Assembly: GCA_013399895.1 (NCBI GenBank)
Contig: VXBA01001116.1
Coordinates: 485,291 to 549,290, forward strand
Reading direction: 5' to 3'
Source: Serilophus lunatus
Taxonomy: Eukaryota; Chordata; Aves; Passeriformes; Eurylaimidae
Length of the DNA: 64,000 nucleotides
Each line of letters begins with the position of its first letter. Positions within the stretch are counted from its first letter, which is position 1. This document shows positions 38,996-51,800 of the stretch, one piece after another. Both the position numbers and the translations under genes were made by a program. Under the pieces are notes generated by a model. It saw only the letters and a program-made list of their open reading frames with translations, had not been told where the DNA came from and made no database searches.

Positions 38996-40102
38996 AAAGC
39001 CTTAATGCCCACTCTCAAGGATTCTGAACCCTTTAACACCTTAAACAATGAGGGAACAGAGCAGTGTCATGATCATCATCAACGTCTCCCTGAAATTTGC
39101 CTTAGAAAACCAAAATTCAGCTCAGTACAGATACACTGGGCTGAAACAGAGGGGAAATACAGGACCACATCAATATTTGGGATCAAGGAGAGACACAGTC
39201 CTGTTGGGTATTTCCTTTTTAATGGATGCAGTGGGAGGCAGGCATCCAATTTCCCATTTACATTTATGCCTCGAAGACTTACAGGATGTTTTAAACAGAA
39301 TTTTTATGTGCAAAAATCATGTACATTTTTATGTAAAAAAACCTTTTAAAAATCAAGTGAATCGTGGCACTATTTGGTAATTTTATTTAGCAAATCTATT
39401 GAAGATCTTTACATTTTCAGGTCTGAACTTGGATTTTGTCTGCATGCCTTATCTGCATTGTCTGGACACACGTTCACATTTGTGTGTTCACATTTTTACA
39501 CATAAAAAACCAGTTCCAGCACAAAGGAAGGTGGTTTGCTCTCCTTTCTTGATGAAGTTACAGTTATTTCCTCTGAAATTCCCTCCTCCACAGAACAGTG
39601 TATGGAGATCTGTGCCCATTTTTAGGAACATGTGGGCTTTTAGAAGTGTCAGAGAGTTTAGACTGTTTCTTAGGCATAAATTCTTACCACCTAGAACAAA
39701 AAAACCAAGGTCTACCTGGAGCTCAGCTGCAAAACCAACCCTGTAGTGAGTGCTCAGGAAGGTGCCACACGTGCTGTCCTGTCCTGGATTTCATCAAAAC
39801 CTTAAAACCCCCGGAATCTTTCACTTCACCACTGTTGTGGCCATCACCCCATGGATTTCAGATGAAGGCCATAGATGTTACTGCTGTGACTGAACAGAGA
39901 ATAGACTTGCAGAGCACCTGCTTTTCTCCTCACATGTGTTGGAAAAGGGCTTTTCCTGTAGCAGTGATATTTTTTGGGGTGTGCACAGGCTGAACGCCCT
40001 GATTCTGAAGGTTTGCTTTGTTAAAAGTCCACAGGAACAAGGTTTTTTTGGCTCAAACCTTTTGTGATTTGGCTTTTCCTCCCCCCCTCCCTCGGTCCAG
40101 TC

Positions 40103-40116
40103 GCGACATCTAGTGG
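40103..40116 (-). promoter_or_regulatory. CTCF-like binding site
   Basis: The reverse strand reads CCACTAGATGTCGC, which fits the CTCF core CCASYAGRKGGCRS at 13 of 14 positions; the exception is T for G in the GGC step. It sits in a small CpG-rich patch between two convergent genes. This is a motif match by eye only, with no evidence of occupancy. Confidence 0.4.
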
Positions 40117-40121
40117 CGACA

Positions 40122-40129
40122 TGACGTCA
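40122..40129. promoter_or_regulatory. CRE palindrome TGACGTCA
   Basis: A perfect 8-base cAMP-response-element palindrome, six bases past the CTCF-like sequence. No promoter is evident nearby, so its role is open. Confidence 0.35.
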
Positions 40130-40825
40130 CAGCACCCGGCTTCCTCGGGATCTTCCTCCTCTTGGGAACGCCAAGACTTGGAACCCCAAGGGTTGACAGC
40201 CACCTTTTCCCCCCCAAAAGGAATTTTACTCGATGCAGAAATGTCTGAGCAAACACCCTCAACCTTAAGATTTTTTCCCTCAATTTTCTTACAATTTTTC
40301 GTACAAATTTCCATGAAAACGAGTAACTGAAGCAGAGCATTTTGGCCAAAACACAGAGGAGCCACAATCACGCTCCCGACTTCGGCCAAGAACTTTTGAG
40401 GCTTCACTGCATTTAAAAAACCCCTCAACAATTATTTATATGCATTTTTAAGCTGGGACACAGCTCAAGAGGCACCCCAGTGAAATGCTGAGTGCACTAA
40501 AATGGGTGTGTTCACATCTAAAAACCCCTTATTTTTAGTGGGGGAACCTCTCTGGGCTGTGGGTGGATGTAAGTGGTTCCAGAACTCCTTCAGCACCCAA
40601 ATCTGTGCCCACCCTGGAGAGACCAGAGCTGCCCATTTTTGAGGTGAGGAAGGGCCTTTCCAGTGTTACACCCTGAAATCCCTGCAGTTCCTCCTCCCAG
40701 CAGAGCCCTGATGGATCCAGCAGCCGCAGAGGAACACACTCTGAGCTCCTGTGTGTTGTGTTTGTGGCCCCCCCCAATCCCACCCCCCCCTCCAATAACC
40801 AGCACAGCACTGTCAGAACAAGGGT

Positions 40826-40831
40826 TTTATT
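40826..40831 (-). terminator. RPS23: RPS23 polyadenylation signal
   Basis: TTTATT on the + strand gives AATAAA on the - strand, 25 bases past the RPS23 stop codon. This fits the very short 3' UTR usual for ribosomal protein genes. Confidence 0.8.
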
Positions 40832-40855
40832 GCCATTCCTGCCACAGGGACCCCA

Positions 40856-42498
<1,643 letters not shown>

Positions 42499-42517
42499 CC
42501 TGCGCTCGCGGCCGCCA

Positions 42518-42534
42518 GACGAGAAAAGAGGAAG
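42518..42534 (-). promoter_or_regulatory. RPS23: RPS23 5' TOP tract and probable transcription start
   Basis: The - strand reads CTTCCTCTTTTCTCGTC, 20 to 36 bases before the ATG. A C followed by pyrimidines is the 5' TOP element that puts ribosomal protein mRNAs under mTORC1/LARP1 control. Transcription probably starts at a C within it. Confidence 0.75.
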
Positions 42535-42550
42535 CAGCGCCCGCGCACGC

Positions 42551-42558
42551 CTCTTATA
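42551..42558 (-). promoter_or_regulatory. RPS23: RPS23 TATA-like box
   Basis: TATAAGAG on the - strand, about 20-30 bases upstream of the TOP tract, in an otherwise GC-rich promoter. Weak or variant TATA boxes at this distance are common in ribosomal protein genes. Confidence 0.6.
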
Positions 42559-42714
42559 GCCGCGCACGGCAGGACCCCGCCGCGGGCTGCCCGCGCCGCG
42601 CCTGACGGCAACCACGAGCGGCGCCGCCCCGCGGGAGCGGGAGGCCGCGGGTTCGAGTCCCGCCCCGGCGGGCAAGGCTGAGAACGGGGAGAGTGACCTA
42701 AAACTGGTGCGTGG

Positions 42715-42905
42715 CGGGTTCTCCTCTTGGTTTGGCTCTTCCCCGCTCTGCTCGTCGCAATTAGCGCCGTCAGCCTGAGCCAACAGTGCGTGGTTTAACG
42801 CCATGGCCACTCCCCTCCCGGTGGGATGGGCGGGAGAACGGGACAGAAACTGAGAGAGGCGTGGATTGAGATAAAAGTGGTTTAATACCGACATAAAGCT
42901 AATAA
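42715..42905. mobile_element. Probable fragment of an avian endogenous-retrovirus-type repeat
   Basis: The string 'gtgggatgggcgggagaacg', then 'ggattgagataaaagtggtt taata' resembles, from memory, a widespread avian LTR-class repeat (GTGGGATGGGGGAGAGAAT, then GGTTGAGATAAAGACAGTTT AATA). It is short, non-coding and runs directly into the TAA-rich minisatellite. The family name and limits are uncertain. Confidence 0.4.
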
Positions 42906-42989
42906 TAAACACAATAAAGGCAATAGAGATGATGGTAAAAGTCGTGAGAATGAGAATAAGGATGGTGATGATCATGGTGATAATAATAA

Positions 42990-43319
42990 TGACGACTGGG
43001 GGATGTACAGGCAAAAAATAATAATAATTATTAATAATAACAACAATAATAATGACAGGGGATGTACAGGCACAAGATAATAATAAATAAAAAATAAATA
43101 ATAATAATAGTAATAATGACTGGGGGATGTACAGGCACAAAATAATAATAATAATAATAATAACAACAATAATAATAATAATGACGGGATGTACAGGCAC
43201 AAGATAACAATAACAATAATAATAATAATAATAATAACAATAATGGGGGGATTTACACGCACAAGATAATAATAATTAATAAATAATATAATAACAATAA
43301 CAACAACAACAACAACAAC

Positions 43320-43390
<71 letters not shown>

Positions 43391-43415
43391 TAATAATAAT
43401 AATGACTGGGGATGA
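42990..43415. repeat. Composite minisatellite: GGGGATGTACAGGCACAAGA core alternating with TAA-rich spacers
   Basis: Five copies of a roughly 20-base core (near 43000, 43060, 43125, 43187, 43250) are separated by about 60 bases and joined by (TAA/AAC)n spacers. A partial sixth core follows at about 43404 after an expanded (AAC)n(AAT)n stretch from about 43290 to 43403. Copies vary by a few bases, as in GATTTACACGCACAAG in copy five. Isoleucine/leucine-rich frames read through it are artefacts. Confidence 0.9.
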
Positions 43416-43419
43416 GTCC

Positions 43420-43500
43420 TGGAAGGTGCCCCTGCCCAAATCAGGGGTTTGGAACGAGATGATCTTGAAGGTCCAGCCCAAACCATTCCTGAATTCCCAG
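43420..43500 (+). mobile_element. CR1 3' tail fragment
   Basis: 'ggaacgagatgatcttgaag gtcc' followed by 'agcccaaaccattcctg' matches the CR1 terminus GGAACTAGATGATCTTTAAG GTCCC...CCAACCCAAACCATTC. It adjoins the minisatellite. Confidence 0.82.
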
Positions 43501-43892
43501 AATTCCAGAATTCCCTTGCTCCCACGGGCTCCTTCCTCCCCTGGCCGAGGTGTCTTTGCAGTAAAGCCCCCCCAAAGTGGTGCCCTTGCCCCGGGGAGGG
43601 CTGTGGGAAAGGGCAGCTTGCCCTGGAGAGCAGCAGCACTGCTGGATAAGCGCTTCTAAAATTAAATGTTTCTGTTGGCCAAGCAGATAAATCCACCCAA
43701 AATCCCACCACTTATCCCAGAACTCCCAGTATAATCTGATCTCCCCCGCTGGGACGCGGGCTGAGCTTTCTGGGGCTGGGTTTTGGGGTGGGTGGGTTTC
43801 CCTCCCCTTGTCCCTTCCCTGCAGGGGGGTCAGGCCTGGAGGCTGGAGGGAGGTTTTTGGGAATCCTTTGGGGGTGTTGGGAAGGGTCACAG

Positions 43893-44062
43893 GAGGGTTT
43901 GGCTGGGAAGGGGATTTAAACCTCATCCTTTGCCACTGCATTCCACACCTCCCAGTATCCCAGGGTGCTCCAAACTGGCCTTGGGCACTTCCACAGCTTC
44001 CCTGGGAATTCCATCCCAGCCCCTCCCAAGGGGCCACGGATGAATTCCTGCCCCCCATCCCA
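43893..44062 (-). mobile_element. CR1 3' fragment, reverse orientation
   Basis: The + strand reads 'ggctgggaaggggatttaaa cctcatcc', 'ccacacctcccagtatccca', 'tccaaactggccttgggcac', 'ttccacagcttccctgggaa' and 'ggatgaattcctgcccccca tccc'. This is the reverse complement of a CR1 3' end with small internal deletions. Confidence 0.8.
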
Positions 44063-44554
44063 AAACGAGGCCCTTTGGCCAAATCTGTTGCCTAGAGGGA
44101 GGGTTCTGCTGGCGCTGAGGCGCTCTGTGTGTGCATTTTGGTGCAATTTCCATGTCTCCTGTTGCAGGGTGAGTGTGTCTGCAGCAGAGGGACGGCGGTG
44201 GAGGGGTCAGAGAGCCTGGTGTGTGCTCAGAAGGGACCCTGGGAGGGGTTTGTGCTGCTCTGTGCCCAGAGATGCTGCCAGGGAGGTGAATTATCCGTGT
44301 TGGAGCAATGCAAGCCCAGCATTTCCATGGAGAAAATGCCCTTTGACAAGGTAGGGCACATTCAGGGATGCCTGAACTGTCAGTCTTTGCTGCTGAATCA
44401 TCAACAGAAGAGTTTTGCATGAGGAGTAATCACGAGCAAAACCTTGTTGCCAAATGGAGGGGGGGAAAAAAGGGTGATAGACAGCAGTTTAATCCTCTTA
44501 TTTGGAATATTGTCCACTTTTAGCCTGACAAAGCCTATCTTGGAGACTGTAAAG

Positions 44555-44650
44555 ATAACTGTGGCAACAGGACAGGGGGAAACAGCCTCAGGCTGTGCCA
44601 GGGGAGGGCCAGGCTGGACTGCAGGAGGAATTCCTTCCCCTCCCAATTTA
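44555..44650 (+). mobile_element. CR1 internal/3' fragment
   Basis: 'gtggcaacaggacaggggga a', 'caggctgtgccaggggaggg' and 'aggctggactgcaggaggaa ttcc' match the CR1 segment just upstream of the 3' end (GCAACAGGACAAGGGG...AAGCTGTGCCAGGGGAGGTT...GGAAGAATTTC). The 3' end proper is missing. Confidence 0.78.
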
Positions 44651-45125
44651 TCTAGGAGTCTGGAGTACCGAGGCTTTGAACAGCACAGTGGCATCAGTAA
44701 CTCCACGGTTTTTAGGAGAGTATGTGACACTTTCTGCCACTTCCCCCCAGGATGGTGTAACTGTTCACAGTTCAGCATTAGACGCTCCTGGTGCTTCACA
44801 GGAAATCTAGAGATTATTTCCAACTGGTTTTTGCTTAATCCTACATTCCCTCATCTCATTTTTCAATCTGGGATTCTCCCATAAGTATCTTTATTCCTCC
44901 TTAAATTGGATAGAAGCAGTACTGCTGAGGACAAGCTGCTGGGAGGTTTTTAAGATTAAGGGATATACCCTCTGTATCCCTGAAGGAGAAATGAATTAAG
45001 AGGGTAAATCCTTCCTAATAGTTACAACGCTAAAGCCCCAATCTTTTTCTAATATCTGGAAAGCAACAGACAGGGGCTTTTAATTAGCAAAGTTGATCAC
45101 ATCAGCAGGTAGCAACAAACTGGGA

Positions 45126-45141
45126 GTGTGTGTGTGTGTGT
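45126..45141. repeat. (GT)8 microsatellite
   Basis: A short pure dinucleotide run just before a CR1 tail. Confidence 0.85.
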
Positions 45142-45144
45142 CCT

Positions 45145-45218
45145 GCCTGGTACTGAAGGGGTTTGGGACTACATGATGTTTAAGGTCCTTCCCAGCTCAA
45201 ACCATTCCGTGGTTTTAG
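45145..45218 (+). mobile_element. CR1 3' tail fragment
   Basis: 'gggtttgggactacatgatg' then 'tttaaggtccttcccagctc aaaccattccg' matches the CR1 terminus with moderate divergence. Confidence 0.75.
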
Positions 45219-45470
45219 GGTTCCATGTACAAAAACGAGTGATCCAGAAAGTTGGTCACACAGAAACTGAGTTGGTGCCGAAGGAGGGAAACCACTTCCA
45301 GACATTGGACTTGTTTTCATACCTGGGAAGTGTCGTTAATACAAAGTTACTGCGAGGCTTCGAAATCCCTGCGGTCCTTCCTCTGCCTGCCACACACAAG
45401 GGGACATTGCAGAGCTGTTTGTAAGCAGCACCTTCACCTTTCTCTGAGGATACGGCTGCGTACAGAGGAG

Positions 45471-45870
45471 AAGTGCTGCCCCCCCCGGGGGATTTCAGAG
45501 CCCCTCTGACTGTACTTATCGCCCAGCAGCCCACACCGCCGCCCGTGCGCCCGCAATTCCCCCGGGCGCTGTCCCCGTTCCCGCAGCTGGACCGCGCCAG
45601 GTGTTGGCCGGCGGGGATGGAGCCGAGGATCCTCCCCCATCACGCGGCAGAGCCGGACCGGAGCCGCAGATGTGCCGGGCGTGGAGCCGCTGCCTGTGCT
45701 CCCGATGGAGAGAAGCGCTGCCCTGCGGGTCCTGCTGCTGTGCTGGGGCGTGGGGTGCGGCGCGGCCGTGGAGCGAACATCTGGAACGGCGGAGAACAGG
45801 TCGGTGGCTCGGCGTGCGACCACAGCCCCGGGCTGCAAACCCTGCCCTCTGTGCGGTGTTGGGAGTGGGT
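45471..45870 (+). promoter_or_regulatory. ATP6AP1L: CpG-rich promoter region of ATP6AP1L
   Basis: Base composition changes sharply to GC-rich with many CpGs over the first exon and its upstream 230 bases. No TATA box was seen, so a dispersed-start CpG-island promoter is likely. Two out-of-frame ATGs (45617 and 45670) precede the chosen start and matter only if transcription begins upstream of them. Confidence 0.65.
45705..45799 (+). CDS. ATP6AP1L: ATP6AP1L exon 1 (signal peptide)
   Basis: ATG at 45705 is the only in-frame ATG in the exon that precedes a hydrophobic leader (LRVLLLCWGVGCGAA). The exon ends GTAEN plus two bases at a GTCGGT donor. The start context has C at -3 and G at +4, which is weak to moderate. 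Confidence 0.85.
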
Positions 45871-48800
45871 TCGCTCGCGGTTTACAGTGCCAGCACCTGG
45901 GTATTGTTTCCTTCTCAGGGGAATTGGTTATTTTGAAGCCCGAGTGGAAGGTGTGACATTGAAACGGTTTTATAAACGCGTGGCTTTAAAGTGAGCGCTT
46001 TCTGGGCATCTGTCTTGTGTGCCACTACACTCTAAGGACTGTCAGGCTGACTTTCCCTGGTCTGTGTGGAAATGGAGTTACAAATAGAATGTAGCAAGGG
46101 TCTGAGAACTACTCCAAGGGGGTAAGATGTTCTACTTGTGCAGGATGAAGATTTGAAGTGTTAACGTTGCAAAGGAGTGGTAAACGTAAGAAATTACTGG
46201 AGATTTGGATGTATTGTTAACAGTGATGCTTCACTCTCTAATGAAATATAAATAGTAAACTCAGATCATAGCAGGGGAAAGAGGGGACTTTACAGAGCCA
46301 AACGTTGTGAAAGTGAAAACAGCCTGAACTGTATGAGTTGAATCATGCCCAGAGCCACCAGTACCACGCAGAACAAATATGCTGGTGGAGATTGCAGCTG
46401 GCAGTAAAACCTGTGCATTTAAGGCAAGAAGGACATGTGGTGATTTGCTTAAGCTTGTATTAAGAGATCTAGTAGTCAGTTACTGATAAATACTACAATA
46501 TGTTTTCATCTAAATAGCTTACTTGCTGCTCTCCTCTGCCAGTTTTCAGACTTCTTAGTGTTCTTATTAGTGTAATTCCACTGGGTTTTTTTGCAATCAG
46601 ACCAGAATCTGAGAGAGAGAAAGAGAGCAAACAGTGGAGCACCTGAACTTTATGACAATAAATAAGAACAGGAGAACTTTGGTGCTGGTGCCATTGAATC
46701 AAATGGGGATTTTTCCTCATTGGGATTGGGGTTGTTTTTGCACACTGTTAGTGTGTTAGAAGTTCTGTGAGCTCAAGGGGACTTTTTTTTTTTCCTTTTT
46801 TCTTTTTTTTTGTATTAAGAATGAAAGCCTGAATATCTTCTCATTCTGATCCAGCCCTTTTTGGACATCCATTAAATTGCAGCTCAAACCCCAGCAACAG
46901 TGCTCAGTGCATTTTGAAACAGTTCTGTAAATCTGCCTCCCTTTTTCAAGTGACACACCTGAAATCTGCAAAGGTTGTGGGTTTTGTAGATATCCCTTAC
47001 TGACAGGGCTTACATGGAGACATTTAAAACTCAGTAACGGGTTTTTCTCAGGATGTTCCTTTGAAGGAAACCTCATTCTCTGAGTCTGGTCTCCCAGCCA
47101 TAAAAACATTTATAATGTCAGTAACTTCACTGAAATTCCTTATGACAGGGGTCCCTAGGACTGTAACCAGGTCATTGCCACAAAGTTCTCATCACCTTTC
47201 ACCATAACTTTGCTTTTTTTACTGTGTTTGAAGGCTCACATGTTATTTTCCTATTAAATGCTTCATAAATTAGCTGAAAGCAGTTCAGCAGCTAGTGAGG
47301 AATTCTGCAGCTGGACAGCACTGGTGTTAGAGGGATGGCTCTGAATGACAGAAATACTGTTCCTGCAGAGGTAGAGTACATCTTCCTGTCTGGTGCAGTT
47401 CATCAGGGCACTAATATGAAGAGTAGAAGTGTGAATATGGCATGAAAACTGCCTGTGGCCTCCACATTCAGTGCCAGGATTATTCATGTGGCTCATCTGA
47501 GTGGAGAAAATGTTGTTTGCATGGAAGTCTTCAAAAGCTGCAATCTTCATGGACTTTTTCAGACAAACAACTCAGAATTGGTTATCTTATGTAGATAGAT
47601 AATATCATCTGATAAGAGGGAATTTACACTTCTTTATGCTTATAATCTTATTTAATTGGGTTTTACATAGTGATTAGTCATTCCAGTGCTTTGTATTAGG
47701 GCTAATCCAATTTCATGTGGGTTCCTAGCATACTTGGTGTGGTAGATTCAACATACAACACACATGCCTGGGTGTATCTGGGTGACTTATTTGTGAATTG
47801 GAGGGGGAAAATGTCAGTCATCAAAACATGCACCGTGTGAGCAACTGAATTTGAAGTCTCAGGGTAAGAGTGTCTGATTAAAAAAAGAAAAAAAGGTAAA
47901 TTTAACAGGCTGTTCTCTAATCCAGCGTGCTAAAAAAGATTTGCTGCCACTGGTTTGCAGGCCTAGGCAGTGTTTGCTGATAGTTCAGCAGCAGAGAGTA
48001 AATGGAAGGTAGTTTCCTGGCTCACTCCCTCCACTGCATTCCTAGGGAAAGCATGAATATTTCATGAGCTGTGCACTTCCATCTATATCTGAGTATCCTC
48101 ATGCTGAAAGCAGAGACTTGACATTCCTTCCAGAGAGGCTGTGGGTTGTGGAGCAGTTGAGAGTTACTTACTTTTTTAATGTACAGCCACAAAGCCAAAA
48201 TTCACCCCTCCTCTTCCCAGGGCAGTGTGAAAACCCTTAGAGTCTAGTGAGGGAATGAAACCAATTGCACAGTTTTACACCAATCTTCTCCCAGTCCAAC
48301 GTCTGGGCTGTGATTTCCAAACTGGAGTAATGGGCTATGAGCATTTAATTATGCATATGAGGGAGGGGCCAGAGGTACAACTGAGCAGGGCTGGATATGC
48401 ATAGGTACCACTAAATATAACTACAGCTGGTATAACTAATTCATTAACAGTAGTTTCCTTTGGACATGCCTTGTTTTTGTAGCCATTACCATGGAAAAAA
48501 AACGCCCCCAAATTGTGTTTTCCAGCCTGAGGCCACAATCTGCCACGAAGAAAGAATAAAAAAGGCTGCATCCAATTACAAAACTCATGCTCCTAAGTGT
48601 AAAAAACACCCAAGAGGGAGTTTTGTCTGAGCAAGAAATCAAGGTTTGGTCCATTGCAGGCACATCCTTGGTTACCTGTGTGCCAGTTTTAAACCTACGT
48701 TGAACTTTTTTCTTGGATGTAAGATCTTTCTCAGGTTCTTTGAGCTTGGCTGGAAGCAGGGTGGGCTCTGGGCTGTCCCAGTGTTGTTTGGACTTGTGTT

Positions 48801-51800
48801 TGTCTGCCATCAAGGGTGGTGTGGCAGAAATTAGGGTGGGAAACACAGATCCCCCTGGCCAGAGTCCGTTGGGGAGTGGGATCAGCTGTCCAAGGATTCC
48901 CCAGGAGGGCCAAGTCTGGGCTTTGCAGTGCCAACACCTTGCAGTTCAATGGGAATAAAGGGGAACTGCAGACTGCTCTCATTTCTAGCCTCCCATATGG
49001 TGTGTCTGTTCTCAAGGATTTTTCTCCTGTGGCCAGTGGGAAAGGGGGCAAGAAACGGGGCAAGGAAAGAAGGTGGAAGTGTATTTCCACTTCTGGTGGC
49101 TGTGAGGCAGGTCTGGCCCCACCAGCTGAAGATTTGCACCTCAGAAGAACATCAGATGCTGAAAGTTTGTGGAGAGCTGGTCGTTGTCGCTTGAGATGTG
49201 CTGCACCTGAGCCCTGCCTTGCAGGTGACTTCTGTGGGATTTGGTTATTGCTTGCAAACCCTGCAGGAGCTTTAATTCTGGGCTTAAGACACACCAGCCC
49301 ACTGCATGTGCTCTGTGCTGAGGGAATTCTGGTCCTCCCTGGGGAATGAGAATGGTGCAGAGGTCACCTTGTGCTGCTCTGCCTGTGGGCTGAGCTGGCT
49401 CTGTCTCCAACCCAAAACTGATGCCCCACGGAACAAGAAGGGTAATGAAGCCTTTTGTTGACATGTTGAGAATATGGCAAAGCCTGTTAGGGTTGTTCCA
49501 CCTGAGGGATCACTGAAAATGAGGCATTTTTACCCTGGGTGCAGGATTTTTGGATTAATTTGCCCCTGTTGCTGTGACATCAAACTGCCAAGGACCTGAG
49601 TTACCTTTTGAGTGTTTGGTGGAATGAAGCAGTAACAGTCCTCCTCACCAGACTTGCTGCAGACTTTAAATCCAGATGCTGTGAAATATTTTCTTTTTCC
49701 ATTCTTCTAGGTCACATGAATTCTCAGACCAGGATTTTCTGTGGAGAAATGGTAAGGCTTTCAGTGAATCCCTGGATACTGGTTCTGTTGGTGAGGCTGT
49801 AAAAGATGTTATTCCCAGGTGCTGCTTCTCCTGGCATTACTGACTCTTCTGCCACATGTTTTGTTAGAACATATCCCTTTTTTAAAAATACCCTTTAAAG
49901 GATTTTACCTCTTTTAAAAGAATGATTTGCTGTCCAGCTCTGACAGTGTAGAAGAAAATATCATTCACTGTTTTTTTTAACCCTATGAGAAGAGAGTTAA
50001 ATGTTTGAAGGATGTGAGAGTGTCCATGAAATGACCCGTCCCTCTGGAAGTTCACCCACCACCAGATTATTTGTTACAGCTCTCCCCTGTCTCTGGCAGG
50101 GGAGGGGGAAAAATTCCCACCCACAGTCAGTAGGCTTTTGTCATGCAATTCAACACACCCCCTTCCATAGCAGGGTTTGCTGTATGAAGAAGAAAAACAG
50201 CTTTTGTTGTGTTTGGGATGAACAAATACAAAATCAACTATTCTGGCATACACATTTTGTGAAGGGATAATTGTTGTTTGCACAAGAACCTGCAAAAATT
50301 ATGCTCTTGTGAGATTGGATGTTTATAATATGCTAATAGTGCTAAAAACTCTCTTTCTTCTGCAGGCCAACGTCATGATGGTGGTGTGAAGCCAAAAGTG
50401 AATGTCAGTCAAGTGACAGTTGCACAGGTAATGTCTGAAGGGCTGGATCTGTGAAGCCTTTTCACACTTAGGTCTTCTGGTTTATGTTGCTGAATTAAAT
50501 TGCTTCTACATGGTTTACCAGACAAAGCCAATTAACCCATCTAAATCACTGTGATGAAGTTTTGGTTCACCACCTGTATGGAGTGTTTTCTGCTTTTCTG
50601 AGAAGTCAGGTGAGACTTCAGGACTTTGGGTGCTCTGGATGGTGCTCACTGGCCATGGACTTGGTCACAGGGCATTTTTTGGAGAACCAAACCCTTATAC
50701 CCATATTTTGTACAATGACATTTGGCTGCCGTGGCCATTCTTGTGCTTGTACCACTTTGCTACAGGAACAGCTGCATCTCTTGTCAAAAACTGAGCATAA
50801 AAGGCTTCCTTCCCCCCAAAAACCCTCAAAAAGAATAATGCACCCTGATGTGAGTAACACCATGATCTTGCCTTTGCTTTCAGCTTGTCAGGACTCAACT
50901 AATTTTAATCCTAAAGCACCTTTGTGCCATATGTAAAGTCCAGTATCAAAAGGGATCTTTCAGGGTCTGAGCTGAGAGACATGGTTTGCTTCTCTGAATA
51001 GCACAAAAAAAAAAATATAAATCTCCCTTTAAGCCCAGGTAAAGCTTTGGGGCTTAACTGTGTCTCTTCTGGAGCCTGGTAAGGTGCTGTTTATGACTCA
51101 GAAAACCTCTCATGTGATTTGAACTTGCTTGGTCCCATGACATGGAAAAACCAGCCATGCAGTCATTGTGTGTGTTACCATGTTCAGACAGGGCATGCAC
51201 AGATGGGACAGAGCTGGTGCCTGGAAATGTGGGTTTGAAATCTGGGAGTGGCAGCAACATTTTTGAGTTTTTTTCTGAGCCCTAAATCACTGTCTGAAAT
51301 GGTTTTGCCTGGCAGCCAAATTGTCTTTTTGCTATGAGGTTAGGCTTGGAAGGAGTAGCATTTCTCCAGTGTTGACCAATGACATGGAAGCTGAAGTCCC
51401 CAGGTTTTAACCTGGCAACTGATTTTGTAAAGGCAGGGATCCATACCTGAGGCATCCCATTCTGCAGCAGGTATTTTAAAGCCATTAGGAGCCAAGCTGC
51501 TTCCAGGTAGGTGTCAGCTCTTCCACCTGGACAGCTGCCTCGTGGTAGGCTGTGCCCTTGGCCCAAGCTGAGCCCTTTTCAACGTGCTGAACTAATTCTT
51601 ACAGGTGTCCTAGAGAATTTTCTGCTGGGGTGAGCACCTTGTCATTGTAGCTTTGCTCCAACTCTTTGGATTGGGAGCTTCTGCACGCTGCTGGGGTGTG
51701 ATGGGAACATGCTGAGAATGTGCTTGGCCCCAGTGGTAGCGCCCTAGTGGAATAAATGGAACTTGTATAGGCTGTCTGCCCAGCTGTGCTGCAGCTGGAG

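Larger units (their letters stand above)
38996..40819. other. Convergent intergenic gap between ATG10 and RPS23
   Basis: This gap separates the ends of two genes that face each other. No coding exon was recognised. A CpG-containing patch at 40095-40150 holds a CTCF-like sequence and a CRE palindrome. The rest is unassigned single-copy-looking sequence. Confidence 0.6.
42559..45470. other. Divergent intergenic region between RPS23 and ATP6AP1L
   Basis: No coding exon was recognised. From left to right it holds GC-rich RPS23 promoter flank, a retroviral-type repeat fragment (42715-42905), a composite minisatellite (42990-43415), four CR1 pieces (43420-43500, 43893-44062, 44555-44650, 45145-45218) and a (GT)8 run. 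Long open frames here on the - strand come from stop-poor GC and TAA repeats and are not genes. Confidence 0.75.

Noticed and set aside
42972..43711. 169- and 152-codon - strand frames rich in Ile and Leu
   Set aside because: They are translations of the TAA/AAC minisatellite and carry no domain.
43441..44082. 213-codon - strand frame, and a nested 165-codon frame to 44420
   Set aside because: They run through two CR1 fragments and GC-rich flank, and no CR1 protein motif is present.
48731..49349. Overlapping 187-codon (-) and 177-codon (+) frames in ATP6AP1L intron 1
   Set aside because: They lie in the same DNA on both strands with no domain, no splice-phase fit to the gene and no repeat-protein match.
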